NCBI RefSeq assembly: GCF_016925495.1
Contig: NZ_CP070491.1
Location: forward strand, 3,980,001 to 4,044,000
Source: Methylococcus sp. EFPC2
GTDB taxonomy: Bacteria > Pseudomonadota > Gammaproteobacteria > Methylococcales > Methylococcaceae
Length of the DNA stretch: 64,000 nt
Direction of reading: 5' to 3'
The notes below the pieces were generated by a model. It was not told where the DNA came from and ran no database searches. It saw only the letters and a program-made list of their open reading frames with translations. Position numbers and translations under genes: made by a program. Below, piece after piece: positions 9,074 to 17,374 of the stretch. The stretch's first letter is position 1. The number at the start of each line of letters is the position of its first letter.

Positions 9074-9101
9074 TTGACAAGCCCGCCCGCGCCTCTAAAA
9101 T
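9074..9101 (+). promoter_or_regulatory. Sigma70-type promoter of the rnf operon
   Basis: A perfect -35 box TTGACA (9074-9079) and a -10 box TAAAAT (9096-9101) are separated by 16 bases. They lie 44 bases before the rnfA start in the gap after aroA. The GC-rich spacer and AT-rich upstream stretch fit a strong constitutive promoter. Confidence 0.75.
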
Positions 9102-9144
9102 GGCCGACCACTTGTAATTCCCGCTCCGGCTATTCCCTTTCTCG

Positions 9145-9726
9145 ATGAAAGACTATCTGCTCATCCTGCTCGGCACGATGCTGGTCAACAATTTCGTGCT
9201 GGTGAAGTTTCTCGGCCTGTGCCCCTTCATGGGCGTGTCGCGCAAGCTCGAGACGGCGGTGGGCATGGGACTGGCGACCACCTTCGTGCTGACGCTCTCC
9301 TCGGTTTCCAGCTATCTGGTCAACGAATACCTGCTCACCCCGCTGGACCTGGAATACCTGCGGACCATCGTGTTCATCGTGGTCATCGCGGTGGTGGTGC
9401 AGTTCACCGAGATGGTGGTGCGCAAGAGCAGCCCGGTGCTTTATCAGGTGCTGGGTATATTCCTGCCGCTCATCACCACCAACTGCGCGGTGCTGGGCGT
9501 GGCCCTGCTCAACGTGCAGGCCAAGCACGGCTTCATCGAATCCTTTCTTTACGGCTTCGGCGCCGCGGCCGGCTTCACCCTGGTGCTGAGTCTGTTCGCC
9601 GCCATCCGCGAGCGGGTGGACGCGGCCGACGTGCCCAAGCCCTTCAAGGGCAACGCCATCGCCCTCATCACCGCAGGCCTGATGTCCGTAGCCTTCATGG
9701 GCTTCTCCGGCCTGGTCAAGGGCTGA
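9145..9726 (+). CDS. rnfA: Rnf complex membrane subunit A
   Basis: A 193-residue polytopic inner-membrane protein with about six helices. It is one of the two related core subunits (with RnfE) of the ion-pumping ferredoxin:NAD oxidoreductase, or SoxR-reducing system. The recognisable stretches are [20 protein letters not shown] near the N-terminus and [17 protein letters not shown] in the middle; the conserved cysteines of LGLCP and TTNCA help form the intramembrane iron-sulfur centre. It is the first gene of the operon, with a clear promoter 44 bases upstream. rnfB starts four bases after its stop. Confidence 0.96.
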   Translation: MKDYLLILLGTMLVNNFVLVKFLGLCPFMGVSRKLETAVGMGLATTFVLTLSSVSSYLVNEYLLTPLDLEYLRTIVFIVVIAVVVQFTEMVVRKSSPVLYQVLGIFLPLITTNCAVLGVALLNVQAKHGFIESFLYGFGAAAGFTLVLSLFAAIRERVDAADVPKPFKGNAIALITAGLMSVAFMGFSGLVKG

Positions 9727-9730
9727 TCCC

Positions 9731-10270
9731 ATGCTGGCGATACTGGCGGTTTGTGCGCTGTTCACCGTGTTCGGCCTGGTGCTGGGCTATTCCTCGCTGC
9801 GCTTCAAGGTCGAGGGCGATCCTTTGGTCGACAAGATTGACGCCATCCTGCCGCAGACCCAGTGCGGCCAGTGCAGCTTTCCCGGTTGCCGGCCTTATGC
9901 GGAAGCCATCGCCCAGGGCGAGGCGGACATCAACCAGTGCCCGCCCGGCGGCGAGGAAGGCGTGAATGCTCTGGCCGATCTGCTGGGTGTCGATCCCAAG
10001 CCGCTGGCCGGCGGCGCCTCGGCGGAGAAGCCTAAGAGCGTGGCGCTGATCGACGAGCAGAAATGCATAGGCTGTACCTTGTGCATCCAGGCCTGCCCGG
10101 TCGACGCCATCCTGGGCTCGGCCAAGCAGATGCACACGGTCATCGCCTCGGAATGCACGGGCTGCGAGCTTTGCATCCCGCCCTGTCCGGTCGATTGCAT
10201 CAGCATGGAAGCCATTCCCGATACCCTGGCCACCTGGCAGTGGCCTGCGCCCGCCAAGCAGGTGCACTGA
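9731..10270 (+). CDS. rnfB: Rnf complex iron-sulfur subunit B
   Basis: A 179-residue protein. An N-terminal membrane helix ([18 protein letters not shown]) is followed by the Fe-S domain with CGQCSFPGC and a distant Cys, then two 4Fe-4S ferredoxin motifs, [12 protein letters not shown] and [12 protein letters not shown]. It is the electron entry point that takes electrons from ferredoxin. Its length matches the short gammaproteobacterial RnfB. It lies between rnfA and rnfC, and its TGA overlaps the rnfC start as TGATG, a sign of coupled translation. Confidence 0.95.
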   Translation: MLAILAVCALFTVFGLVLGYSSLRFKVEGDPLVDKIDAILPQTQCGQCSFPGCRPYAEAIAQGEADINQCPPGGEEGVNALADLLGVDPKPLAGGASAEKPKSVALIDEQKCIGCTLCIQACPVDAILGSAKQMHTVIASECTGCELCIPPCPVDCISMEAIPDTLATWQWPAPAKQVH

Positions 10271-11772
10271 TGTTCAAGCTCTGGTCGTTTTCCGGCGGCG
10301 TCCACCTGGACACGCACAAGGAGGAATCCAGCCGCGTTTCTTTGGGTACGGCGCGCCTGCCCGAAATGCTGATCTACCCCCTGCAGCAGCGCGGCGGCCG
10401 CGAGGCCGAGCCGGTGGTCGAACCCGGCCAGCGCGTGCTGAAAGGCCAGGTCATCGCACGCGACGGGCATCCGATGAACCCGCCCATCCACACGGCCACC
10501 TCGGGCATCGTCCGCGCCATCGAGGAACGGGAACTGCCCCATCCGTCCGGTCTGCCCGGTCTTTGCATCGTGATCGAGGCCGACGGCGAGGACGAGGCGC
10601 TGGAGTTCGCCGGCACACCCGATTACGGCGCTATCAGTCCGGATGAGCTGCGCGCCCACATCCACGAGGCGGGCATCGTCGGCCTGGGCGGGGCGGCTTT
10701 CCCCACGGCGGTGAAGGTCAATCCCGGCGAGCAGCGCCCCATCGACACCCTGGTTCTCAACGGCGCCGAGTGCGAGCCCTACATCACCTGCGACGATGCC
10801 TTGCTGCGCCATTATCCCGGTCAGGTGCTTGGCGGCGCGCGCATCCTCATGCAGATATTGGAGGTCGACCGCTGCCTGCTGGGCATAGAGGACGACATGC
10901 CCGAGGCCATCGCCGCCCTGAACGAAGAACTGGCCCACGGCGGCTATCCCGGCGTGGAAATCGTGCCGGTACCGGCGATCTACCCGACCGGCGGCGAGAA
11001 GCAGCTCATCCAGGTGTTGACCGGCCGCGAGGTGCCCGCCAACGGCATACCGGCCGATGCCGGCATCGTGTGCCAGAACGTCGGCACGGCGGCGGCGATC
11101 TATCGTGCCATCGTGCACGGCGAACCGCTGATCGAGCGCATCGTTACCGTCACCGGCCAGGGCGTGGCCCAGCCGCAAAACCTGCTGGCCCGCATCGGCA
11201 CGCCCATCGCCGACCTGGTCGGGCAGTGCGGTGGCTATACCTCTCAGGCGCAGCGTCTCATTTTGGGCGGACCCATGATGGGCCTGGCCCTGCCCGGCGA
11301 CGATCTGCCCCTGGTCAAGGCGGCCAACTGCATACTCGTGGCCGGCCCGAACGAGGTCATCGGCGAGAAGCAGGCCCTGGCCTGCATACGCTGCGGAGCT
11401 TGCGCCCAGGCTTGCCCGGTCGGCCTGCTGCCCCAGCAGCTTTACTGGTACAGCCGTGCCGACAAGCTGGAACGTGCGCAGGACTACAAGCTGGCCGATT
11501 GCATCGAATGCGGCTGCTGCGATGTGTCCTGCCCCAGCCATATCCCGCTGGTGCAGTATTTCCGCGCCGCCAAGAGCCGCATCGCCGCCAAAGAGAGAGA
11601 CCGACTAAAGGCCGAGCACGCCCGCGAGCGCTTCGAAGCCCGCCAAGCCCGCAAGGACGAGGAAAAGCGGGAGAAAGCCGAAAGTGCCCGGCGGAAAAAG
11701 GAGCTGCTGGAGAAGGCCAAGGAGCCCGCGCAGGTGGACGCCCAGCCGGCCTTACCCGCCCAGGAGGCATGA
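10270..11772 (+). CDS. rnfC: Rnf complex NADH/FMN-binding subunit C
   Basis: A 500-residue peripheral subunit that exchanges electrons with NAD(H). The ATG at 10270 overlaps the rnfB stop and starts [20 protein letters not shown], the usual RnfC N-terminus; the longer frame upstream is the shadow of rnfB. The FMN/NADH-binding region includes GIVGLGGAAFPTAVK and LNGAECEPYITCDD. Two 4Fe-4S motifs follow: CIRCGACAQACP and CIECGCCDVSCP. The last 60 residues form a charged Lys/Glu/Ala coiled coil, shorter than the long repeat tail of E. coli RsxC. The operon is then interrupted: the next rnf gene is 2.4 kb downstream. Confidence 0.95.
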   Translation: MFKLWSFSGGVHLDTHKEESSRVSLGTARLPEMLIYPLQQRGGREAEPVVEPGQRVLKGQVIARDGHPMNPPIHTATSGIVRAIEERELPHPSGLPGLCIVIEADGEDEALEFAGTPDYGAISPDELRAHIHEAGIVGLGGAAFPTAVKVNPGEQRPIDTLVLNGAECEPYITCDDALLRHYPGQVLGGARILMQILEVDRCLLGIEDDMPEAIAALNEELAHGGYPGVEIVPVPAIYPTGGEKQLIQVLTGREVPANGIPADAGIVCQNVGTAAAIYRAIVHGEPLIERIVTVTGQGVAQPQNLLARIGTPIADLVGQCGGYTSQAQRLILGGPMMGLALPGDDLPLVKAANCILVAGPNEVIGEKQALACIRCGACAQACPVGLLPQQLYWYSRADKLERAQDYKLADCIECGCCDVSCPSHIPLVQYFRAAKSRIAAKERDRLKAEHARERFEARQARKDEEKREKAESARRKKELLEKAKEPAQVDAQPALPAQEA

Positions 11773-11826
11773 TAGGATGGCCGTTTCGCGCATCTCAATT
11801 GACAGCCAAGGCCGGAAGGAGGCCGC

Positions 11827-12297
11827 ATGATTCATCATATTTCCATCGCCGCCCAGAATCCCGAACATGTCGCCGCCGTCCTGGCGGAAGTCCTGGGCGG
11901 CGTGTCGTTCGCCTTTCCGCCGGCCCGCGGCGGCTACATCGCATTGTGCGACGACGGCCACGCCACGGCCATCGAGGTCTATCTGGCTCAGACCCTCATG
12001 CAGCCCGGCGAAGCGGACGAGGAGGTGCGTTTCGTCGATGAAGGCCAAGCCCAGGGCTATAGCCCGACCCATGCCGCGATATCCGTCGCGCGCGACGAAG
12101 CCGCCATACATGCCATCGCCCAGCGGGAAGGCTGGCGCGCGGTGACTTGCGAGCGTGGCGGTTTGTTCAAGGTCGTCGAGTTCTGGGTCGAGAATCGTCA
12201 ACTAATCGAGTTCCTGACCCCGGAGATGGCCCGCGATTATCTGGCCACCATCACGCCGCAGAAATGGGCGGGGTATCTCGAAGCCGGATTGTCCTGA
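11827..12297 (+). CDS. VOC (glyoxalase-like) superfamily protein
   Basis: A 156-residue protein starting MIHHISIAAQNPEHVAAVLAEV, the typical first beta-alpha unit of a VOC domain, and ending with VVEFWVENRQLIEFLTPEM, which contributes the last metal-ligand strand. Such proteins bind a metal and act on small molecules (lyases, dioxygenases, resistance proteins); the substrate is unknown here. AAGGAGG lies 5 bases before the ATG. It starts 54 bases after rnfC on the same strand, so it may be read from the rnf promoter. It is the first gene of the segment that separates rnfC from rnfD. Confidence 0.75.
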   Translation: MIHHISIAAQNPEHVAAVLAEVLGGVSFAFPPARGGYIALCDDGHATAIEVYLAQTLMQPGEADEEVRFVDEGQAQGYSPTHAAISVARDEAAIHAIAQREGWRAVTCERGGLFKVVEFWVENRQLIEFLTPEMARDYLATITPQKWAGYLEAGLS

Positions 12298-12333
12298 GGC
12301 TGATGATCATTGTTTGGTTGATCCCCTGTGAGA

Positions 12334-12380
12334 GTGGGCTTCAGCCCGCGATTAGGCGCCAGTTACGGGCTGAAGCCCGC
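12334..12380. repeat. REP-like palindrome after the VOC gene
   Basis: Two arms, GTGGGCTTCAGCCCG (12334-12348) and CGGGCTGAAGCCCGC (12366-12380), are inverted copies with one mismatch around a 17-base loop. Each arm also contains its own small GGGCTTCAGCCC palindrome. This is the form of REP elements spread by RAYT transposases, and a RAYT remnant lies elsewhere in the window (37321-37435). Confidence 0.7.
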
Positions 12381-12452
12381 TTCAACGAGATCGGTGTAGA
12401 TGGCGTCACTCCTTATTCCTGGAGAGAGAATAAAGAGCCGTAGCTGGAACGC

Positions 12453-12480
12453 TTGACATGCGTACGATAAAGCGTACGCT
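12453..12480 (+). promoter_or_regulatory. Promoter and likely autoregulatory operator of yefM-yoeB
   Basis: TTGACA (12453-12458) and a weak -10 TACGCT (12475-12480) are 16 bases apart. Between and over them lies a 7-6-7 inverted repeat GCGTACG/CGTACGC (12460-12479). YefM-type antitoxins repress their own operon by binding such palindromes. Confidence 0.55.
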
Positions 12481-12508
12481 GGATGTATAAACTTCCGGGA
12501 GTGAAGCT

Positions 12509-12751
12509 ATGACCATCATCACGGCAAGCGAAGCGCGTTCCAATCTTTACCGCCTGATAGATGACGCGGCGCAGTCGCACGAGCCCATATTGATTACGGG
12601 TAAGCGGGCTAACGCGGTTCTGGTATCCGAAGCGGACTGGGCCGCCATACAGGAAACCCTGTTTCTCTTGTCCGTTCCGGGTATGCGGGATTCCATCGTC
12701 GAGGGACTTAATACCCCGGCCGAGGAATGCACTCCGGAGCTGGATTGGTGA
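12509..12751 (+). CDS. yefM: YefM/Phd family antitoxin
   Basis: An 80-residue type II antitoxin, starting MTIITASEARSNLYRLIDDA with the Phd/YefM DNA-binding fold, then PILITGKRANAVLVSEADW. The acidic C-terminal tail (ECTPELDW) would wrap the YoeB toxin. It neutralises the partner and represses the operon, most likely through the palindrome upstream. A GGGAG ribosome-binding site lies 8 bases before the ATG. Its TGA overlaps the GTG start of the toxin gene. Confidence 0.92.
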   Translation: MTIITASEARSNLYRLIDDAAQSHEPILITGKRANAVLVSEADWAAIQETLFLLSVPGMRDSIVEGLNTPAEECTPELDW

Positions 12752-13011
12752 CTTGGAGACTCGTTTATACCAAGCAAGCGCAAAAAGACGCCAAGAAACT
12801 TGCCGCGGCCGGATTGAAAGAAAAAGCCCAAGAATTATTAAGGCTGGTTGCCGAAAACCCTTTTCAAAACCCGCCGCCATACGAAAAGCTAGTTGGGGAT
12901 TTGAGCGGCGCGTATTCGCGTAGGATCAACATTCAGCATCGTTTGGTTTATCAAGTTCTTGAGGAAGAGCAAGCCGTGAAAGTATTACGATTGTGGACGC
13001 ACTACGAGTGA
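12748..13011 (+). CDS. yoeB: YoeB/Txe family mRNA interferase toxin
   Basis: An 87-residue RelE-superfamily endoribonuclease that cleaves mRNA on the ribosome. The GTG at 12748 overlaps the antitoxin stop (GTGA) and gives VTWRLVYTKQAQKDAKKL, the usual N-terminus; the longer frame from 12727 is not needed. Conserved residues are present: the Glu of LLRLVAENPF, the PPPYEKL segment, Arg in SRRINIQHRLVYQV and the terminal THYE with the catalytic His. It appears intact. The pair lies inside the split rnf operon. Confidence 0.93.
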   Translation: MTWRLVYTKQAQKDAKKLAAAGLKEKAQELLRLVAENPFQNPPPYEKLVGDLSGAYSRRINIQHRLVYQVLEEEQAVKVLRLWTHYE

Positions 13012-13047
13012 AACAGGCTCACCAACCTTATCCCGGAGAACAAGCCC

Positions 13048-13242
13048 ATGGCCTTAACCGTCGAACAAATTGAGGAAGAGGTTCTGTCGCTGCCCAGCGA
13101 GGCGCGCGCCCTTCTTGCCGATCGCTTGGTAGAGAGCCTGGACCCGGCCGAAGATGGAATAGCCAAGTCGCTTTGGATAGCCGAGGCGCGTAAGCGTCGT
13201 GACGAGGTGAGGAGCGGCCTAGTAACACCTATACTCAGATGA
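13048..13242 (+). CDS. Orphan addiction-module antitoxin, C-terminally shortened
   Basis: A 64-residue protein of the putative addiction module component family (Unstab_antitox, TIGR02574): TVEQIEEEVLSLPSEARALL, ADRLVESLD, WIAEARKRRDEVRSG. The normal family continues for about ten residues after this point to a conserved Val/Arg end; here it stops early with LVTPILR. No RelE-like toxin follows, only a 100-base gap. It may be a decayed half of a second toxin-antitoxin pair, or an antitoxin acting in trans. It starts 36 bases after yoeB. Confidence 0.7.
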   Translation: MALTVEQIEEEVLSLPSEARALLADRLVESLDPAEDGIAKSLWIAEARKRRDEVRSGLVTPILR

Positions 13243-13346
13243 GGCACAGGGGCGGATTAGGCAGTTTAGTAGGCTGGAATGAGTGTTAACGAATTCCAGC
13301 GACACATCGTTGGTTTGATAACTCTCTAAGGAGCACAGGTGGCGAG

Positions 13347-14132
13347 ATGTCAGTCAATAACAAAGGAATTCAGTCGAAGTTTGCCGTAAAGATAGAGTCC
13401 GAAGATGCCGAATCACGGCTCGCAGTTTTGATTGACGCTGACAACGCCCAACCATCGATCATCGAAGGATTATTGGCCGAAATTGCGAAATTCGGCATTG
13501 CGAGCGTTAAGCGAATCTATGGAGATTGGACACAACCTCAGTTGGGCGGGTGGAAAAAAGTTTTGCTGCAACACTCGATTCAGCCGGTCCAGCAATTTGG
13601 ATATACAAAAGGGAAAAATGCAACGGATAGCTCGCTCATCATTGATGCGATGGATTTGCTATACACCCGGCGGTTTGATGGATTTTGCCTCGTATCGAGT
13701 GATAGCGATTTTACTCGCCTGGCATCACGCTTGAGAGAGGAAGGGTTGGTCGTCTATGGTTTTGGTGAGAAAAAGACGCCGCAACCATTTGTGTCGGCTT
13801 GCGACAAGTTTGTTTATACCGAGATTTTGCGTGTAGAAGGTGAGGTTCTTCAGGAGGTGATAACCCCTAAAGAGTCTGACAAGCCGGTAGATAAGCAAAA
13901 GTTAATCGAACTAGTCATTACCACCGTGGACGATGTTTCGGAAGACAGCGGATGGGCTCACCTTGGCGCGGTTGGAAGCAACATAAATAAGCTTTCACCG
14001 GGTTTTGATCCCCGTCTATACGGCTTTAAAAAGTTCAGCGACCTCGTTAAATCCCTGAACGTGTTCGATATCGAGGAGCGGTCGTCGAATAGCAGCGGCG
14101 CCAAGTCGGTATACATCAGGAAAAAACATTGA
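13347..14132 (+). CDS. NYN-domain RNase-like protein with C-terminal LOTUS (OST-HTH) domain
   Basis: A 261-residue protein related to LabA and human MARF1. The N-terminal NYN (PIN-like) domain shows the expected acidic residues: LIDADNAQP (D30, D32), the TDSSLIIDAMD stretch (D94, D100, D103) and LVSSDSDFTRL (D119, D121), which suggests a metal-dependent nuclease. Residues 178-258 (KLIELVITTVDDVSED... to SVYIRKKH) fit an OST-HTH/LOTUS RNA-binding domain. It would cut or bind structured RNA in the cytoplasm. Base composition is more AT-rich than the rnf genes around it. It is the last gene of the segment inserted between rnfC and rnfD. Confidence 0.85.
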   Translation: MSVNNKGIQSKFAVKIESEDAESRLAVLIDADNAQPSIIEGLLAEIAKFGIASVKRIYGDWTQPQLGGWKKVLLQHSIQPVQQFGYTKGKNATDSSLIIDAMDLLYTRRFDGFCLVSSDSDFTRLASRLREEGLVVYGFGEKKTPQPFVSACDKFVYTEILRVEGEVLQEVITPKESDKPVDKQKLIELVITTVDDVSEDSGWAHLGAVGSNINKLSPGFDPRLYGFKKFSDLVKSLNVFDIEERSSNSSGAKSVYIRKKH

Positions 14133-14212
14133 CATCCCACAAGTGGGCTTCCTCCTAACGAGCGTCAACTACTATCGGCTTCGCTATCGGATTTTCTTTG
14201 AACCCTCACCCC

Positions 14213-15238
14213 ATGCACTTCCCCACAACTCCCTCCCCCCATCTCGCGCCGACCAACAGCGTGAGTCGCATCATGCTGCTGGTGTTGCTGGCCATGATAC
14301 CCGGCATACTGGCCCAGTGGTGGCAATTCGGTCCGGGGGTGCTGGTCAATTTGGGCCTTGCTTTGGTCACGGCGGAAATCGCCGAGGCCACGGTGCTGAT
14401 ACTGCGCCGGCGGCCGGTCCTGCCTGCGCTGCTGGACGGCAGCGCGGCGCTGACCGCCGCCCTGCTGGCCGTCGCCTTGCCGCCGCTCGCGCCCTGGTGG
14501 CTGACGGTGTTCGGCGCGCTGTTCGCCATCATCATCGCCAAGCAGATCTACGGCGGGCTGGGCTATAACCCGTTCAACCCGGCCATGGTGGGCTACGCGG
14601 TGCTGCTGATTTCCTTTCCCCGCTACATGACGGCCTGGCTGCCGCCGGCCGATCTGGCCACGACTTCGCTGTCTTTGAGCGATGCGGCGGTGCTGATCTT
14701 CCAGCAGGTGGATAAGAGCGCCTACGACGGGCTGGCCCAGGCGACTCCGCTGGACAGCGCCAAGACCCAGTTGGGGCTCAGCCTGGGCGTGGACGAGATC
14801 CTCTCGGGCCAGGTTTTCGGCGCGTTGGGCGGCAAGGGCTGGCAGTGGGTGAACCTGGGCTATCTGCTGGGCGGCTTGTGGCTGCTGCGCAAGCAGGTCA
14901 TCGCCTGGCAGATACCGGCCGGCTTCCTGGCCGGGCTGTTCGTCAGCGCCTTGCTGTTCTTCCTCTTCGATTCCGCCGCCAATTTGCCGCCGCTGTTCCA
15001 TTTGTTCAGCGGCGCGACCATGCTGGGCGCATTTTTCATCGCCACCGACCCGGTCAGTGCGTCGACCACGCCGCGCGGTCGGTTGATCTACGGCGGCCTG
15101 ATCGGCTTTCTGGTCATCGTCATCCGCGTCTACGGGGGGTATCCGGACGGGGTGGCCTTCGCCGTACTGCTGCTCAACCTGGCGGCGCCCACGCTCGACC
15201 ATTACACCCGCCCCCGCGTTTACGGTCACGCCCGATGA
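14213..15238 (+). CDS. rnfD: Rnf complex membrane subunit D
   Basis: A 341-residue polytopic membrane protein that carries a covalent FMN. The flavinylation motif DGLAQATPLD is visible, with the acceptor Thr at about residue 178. About ten membrane segments are seen, along with the conserved QIYGGLGYNPFNPAMVGYA stretch and YGGYPDGVAFAVLLLNL near the end. The ATG at 14213 is used; an upstream TTG at 14198 would add five residues. No good promoter was found between the NYN gene and this one, so expression may depend on read-through across the inserted genes. Its TGA overlaps the rnfG start (ATGA). Confidence 0.95.
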   Translation: MHFPTTPSPHLAPTNSVSRIMLLVLLAMIPGILAQWWQFGPGVLVNLGLALVTAEIAEATVLILRRRPVLPALLDGSAALTAALLAVALPPLAPWWLTVFGALFAIIIAKQIYGGLGYNPFNPAMVGYAVLLISFPRYMTAWLPPADLATTSLSLSDAAVLIFQQVDKSAYDGLAQATPLDSAKTQLGLSLGVDEILSGQVFGALGGKGWQWVNLGYLLGGLWLLRKQVIAWQIPAGFLAGLFVSALLFFLFDSAANLPPLFHLFSGATMLGAFFIATDPVSASTTPRGRLIYGGLIGFLVIVIRVYGGYPDGVAFAVLLLNLAAPTLDHYTRPRVYGHAR

Positions 15239-15894
15239 GTCTGCTACCGCCCTCCGTCGTCAAGGCCGCCAAGGTCGTGGCCTTGTTCTCCGTGATCGGC
15301 ACCGGCCTCGTGGCCCTGGTGCACAAGGGTACGGAGAACCGTATTTCCGCGAACCAGAGGCAGACACTGCTGCACACGCTACAGGCGCTGGTGCCGGCCG
15401 AGGCCTACGACAACGACTTGCTGGCCGACGGCATCGAGGTCGATGCCAAAGAGCTGGGCAGCGCCCGGGATGTTTCGATCTACCGAGCCCGCAAGGGCAA
15501 TCAGCCGGTCGCCGTGGTCTTCGCACCCGGCGCGCCGGACGGCTACAGCGGCGAAATCCGCATGCTGGTGGCGGTCAAGGCCGACGGCACCCTGGCCGGC
15601 GTGCGCGTGATCGGACACAAGGAAACGCCCGGCCTGGGCGACCCCATCGAGGAGAACAAGTCGGACTGGATCCTGCGCTTCGCCGGCCTGTCGCTGAACA
15701 ATCCGCCAGCGGCGCAATGGAAGGTCAAGCGCGACGGCGGCGCCTTCGACCAGTTCACCGGCGCGACGATCACGCCGCGCGCCGTGGTCAAGCAGGTGCG
15801 CCGCACCCTGGACTATTTCGCCGCGCATCAGGCCGAGCTGTACACGCAGGCACCGCAAACCGACGTCGATTCACCGGTAGACGAAGATGAATAA
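15235..15894 (+). CDS. rnfG: Rnf complex periplasmic flavin subunit G
   Basis: A 219-residue protein with one N-terminal membrane anchor (KVVALFSVIGTGLVALVHKG) and a periplasmic FMN-binding domain. The covalent FMN motif DQFTGATITP places the acceptor Thr at about residue 178. HKETPGLGDPIEENKSDW is the conserved segment before it. The ATG at 15235 overlaps the rnfD stop, and the longer frame upstream is the shadow of rnfD. The stop overlaps the start of rnfE by eight bases. It passes electrons between flavins of the complex. Confidence 0.95.
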   Translation: MSLLPPSVVKAAKVVALFSVIGTGLVALVHKGTENRISANQRQTLLHTLQALVPAEAYDNDLLADGIEVDAKELGSARDVSIYRARKGNQPVAVVFAPGAPDGYSGEIRMLVAVKADGTLAGVRVIGHKETPGLGDPIEENKSDWILRFAGLSLNNPPAAQWKVKRDGGAFDQFTGATITPRAVVKQVRRTLDYFAAHQAELYTQAPQTDVDSPVDEDE

Positions 15895-16633
15895 TCCCCT
15901 GCTTTCCAACCTGGCCGAGAAGTTCCGCGAGATGCGCAATTCGCCGGAATTCCGCAAGATCGCCTTCGAAGGCCTGTGGAAAAACAATCAGGCCCTGGTC
16001 GCCCTGCTGGGTCTGTGCCCACTACTGGCAGTCAGCAACTCGATCATCAACGCCCTGGGGCTGGGCCTGGCGACCACCACCGCGCTGGTGCTCTCCAACG
16101 GCATCGTTTCGCTGATCCGCGAGCGCGTGACCCACGAGGTGCGCCTGCCGGTGTTCGTGCTGGTCATCGCCGCCAACGTGACCATCATCGACTTGCTGAT
16201 GAATGCGCTGTTCCATGATCTGCACAAGATACTGGGCATCTTCATCCCGCTCATCGTCACCAACTGCGCCATCATCGGCCGCGCCGAAGCCTACGCCTCG
16301 CGCAACACGGTCGACAAGGCGGTGGCGGACGGCTTGTTCATGGGGCTGGGATTCACCGCCGCGCTGCTGGTGCTGGGTGCGCTGCGCGAGGCGATAGGCC
16401 TGGGCACGCTGTTCTCGCATGCCGAGCTGATGTTCGGCGAGATCGCCAGGAACTGGACGATACAACTGGTCGACGATTACGGTGGCTTCCTGCTCGCCAT
16501 CCTGCCGCCCGGCGCCTTCATCGGTTTAGGGATCATCATCGCGGTGAAAAACGTGATCGACGCCCGCGCCGCCGCCAGGTCGGCCCCGGCGGATGCGCCC
16601 GTGAGCTTCGCGCGCAGCGAAAAGAGTGCCTGA
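15887..16633 (+). CDS. rnfE: Rnf complex membrane subunit E
   Basis: A 248-residue polytopic membrane protein related to RnfA. Key stretches are KNNQALVALLGLCPLLAVSN and LGIFIPLIVTNCAIIGRAEA; the conserved cysteines correspond to those of RnfA and complete the iron-sulfur site at the A/E interface. About six helices are seen. It overlaps rnfG by eight bases and is followed 5 bases later by nth, the order known in E. coli and relatives. There is no rnfH after it. Confidence 0.95.
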   Translation: MNNPLLSNLAEKFREMRNSPEFRKIAFEGLWKNNQALVALLGLCPLLAVSNSIINALGLGLATTTALVLSNGIVSLIRERVTHEVRLPVFVLVIAANVTIIDLLMNALFHDLHKILGIFIPLIVTNCAIIGRAEAYASRNTVDKAVADGLFMGLGFTAALLVLGALREAIGLGTLFSHAELMFGEIARNWTIQLVDDYGGFLLAILPPGAFIGLGIIIAVKNVIDARAAARSAPADAPVSFARSEKSA

Positions 16634-16638
16634 ACCCC

Positions 16639-17277
16639 TTGAACGCCGCCATCCGCAAACTCATCTTCGACCGGCTGGCGGAAGCCATCCCCGAACCGGT
16701 CACCGAGCTGAACTACGGCACGCCCTTCGAATTACTGGTCGCGGTGGTGCTGTCCGCTCAGGCCACCGACAAAGGCGTGAACAAGGCGACGGCCAAGCTG
16801 TTCCCGGTCGCCAACACGCCGGCCGCCATTTTTGCGCTGGGCGAAGACGGCCTGCGGGAATACATCAAGACCATAGGCCTGTTCAACAGCAAGGGTAAGA
16901 ACATCATCGCCCTGTGCCAGATTTTGCTGGAAAAGCATGGCGGCGAAGTGCCGCAGACCCGCGAAGCGCTGGAGGCCCTGCCCGGCGTGGGCCGCAAGAC
17001 CGCCAACGTGGTCCTCAACACCGCTTTCGGGCACCCCACCATCGCGGTCGACACCCATATCTTCCGCGTTGCCAACCGCACCCGAATCGCGCCCGGCAAG
17101 ACCGTGCTGGAGGTGGAAAAGAAGCTGGAACGCTGGGTGCCCAAGGAACACAAGCAGGACGCTCATCACCTGCTGATCCTGCACGGCCGCTACACCTGCA
17201 TCGCCCGCAAGCCCCGCTGCGGAAGCTGCGTGATCTCCGATCTCTGCGAATACCCGGAAAAGACGGCGGACGCGTAG
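16639..17277 (+). CDS. nth: Endonuclease III (DNA glycosylase/AP lyase)
   Basis: A 212-residue base-excision repair enzyme that removes oxidised pyrimidines and cleaves abasic sites. It shows the helix-hairpin-helix EALPGVGRKTANVVLNTAF with the catalytic Lys, the catalytic Asp in AVDTHIFRV, and the C-terminal 4Fe-4S loop CIARKPRCGSCVISDLCEYP (C-x6-C-x2-C-x5-C). The TTG start at 16639 lies 5 bases after rnfE and matches the family N-terminus (NAAIRKLIFDRLAEAIP). It is the conserved last gene of the rnf operon. The gap to 17374 holds no gene. Confidence 0.94.
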   Translation: MNAAIRKLIFDRLAEAIPEPVTELNYGTPFELLVAVVLSAQATDKGVNKATAKLFPVANTPAAIFALGEDGLREYIKTIGLFNSKGKNIIALCQILLEKHGGEVPQTREALEALPGVGRKTANVVLNTAFGHPTIAVDTHIFRVANRTRIAPGKTVLEVEKKLERWVPKEHKQDAHHLLILHGRYTCIARKPRCGSCVISDLCEYPEKTADA

Positions 17278-17374
17278 GGCGGATGCCCGAACGGGCGATC
17301 CGCCAGGCATGCTCCGTCATCACGATCCGCCTCCCTCGGGTGGAAGCCGATGGAGGCGGTTCCTGACGGGTTTA

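Noticed and set aside
12481-12491. -10 box TATAAA for yefM
   Set aside because: It is 27 bases from the TTGACA, too far for a sigma70 promoter; the box at 12475-12480 fits the spacing better.
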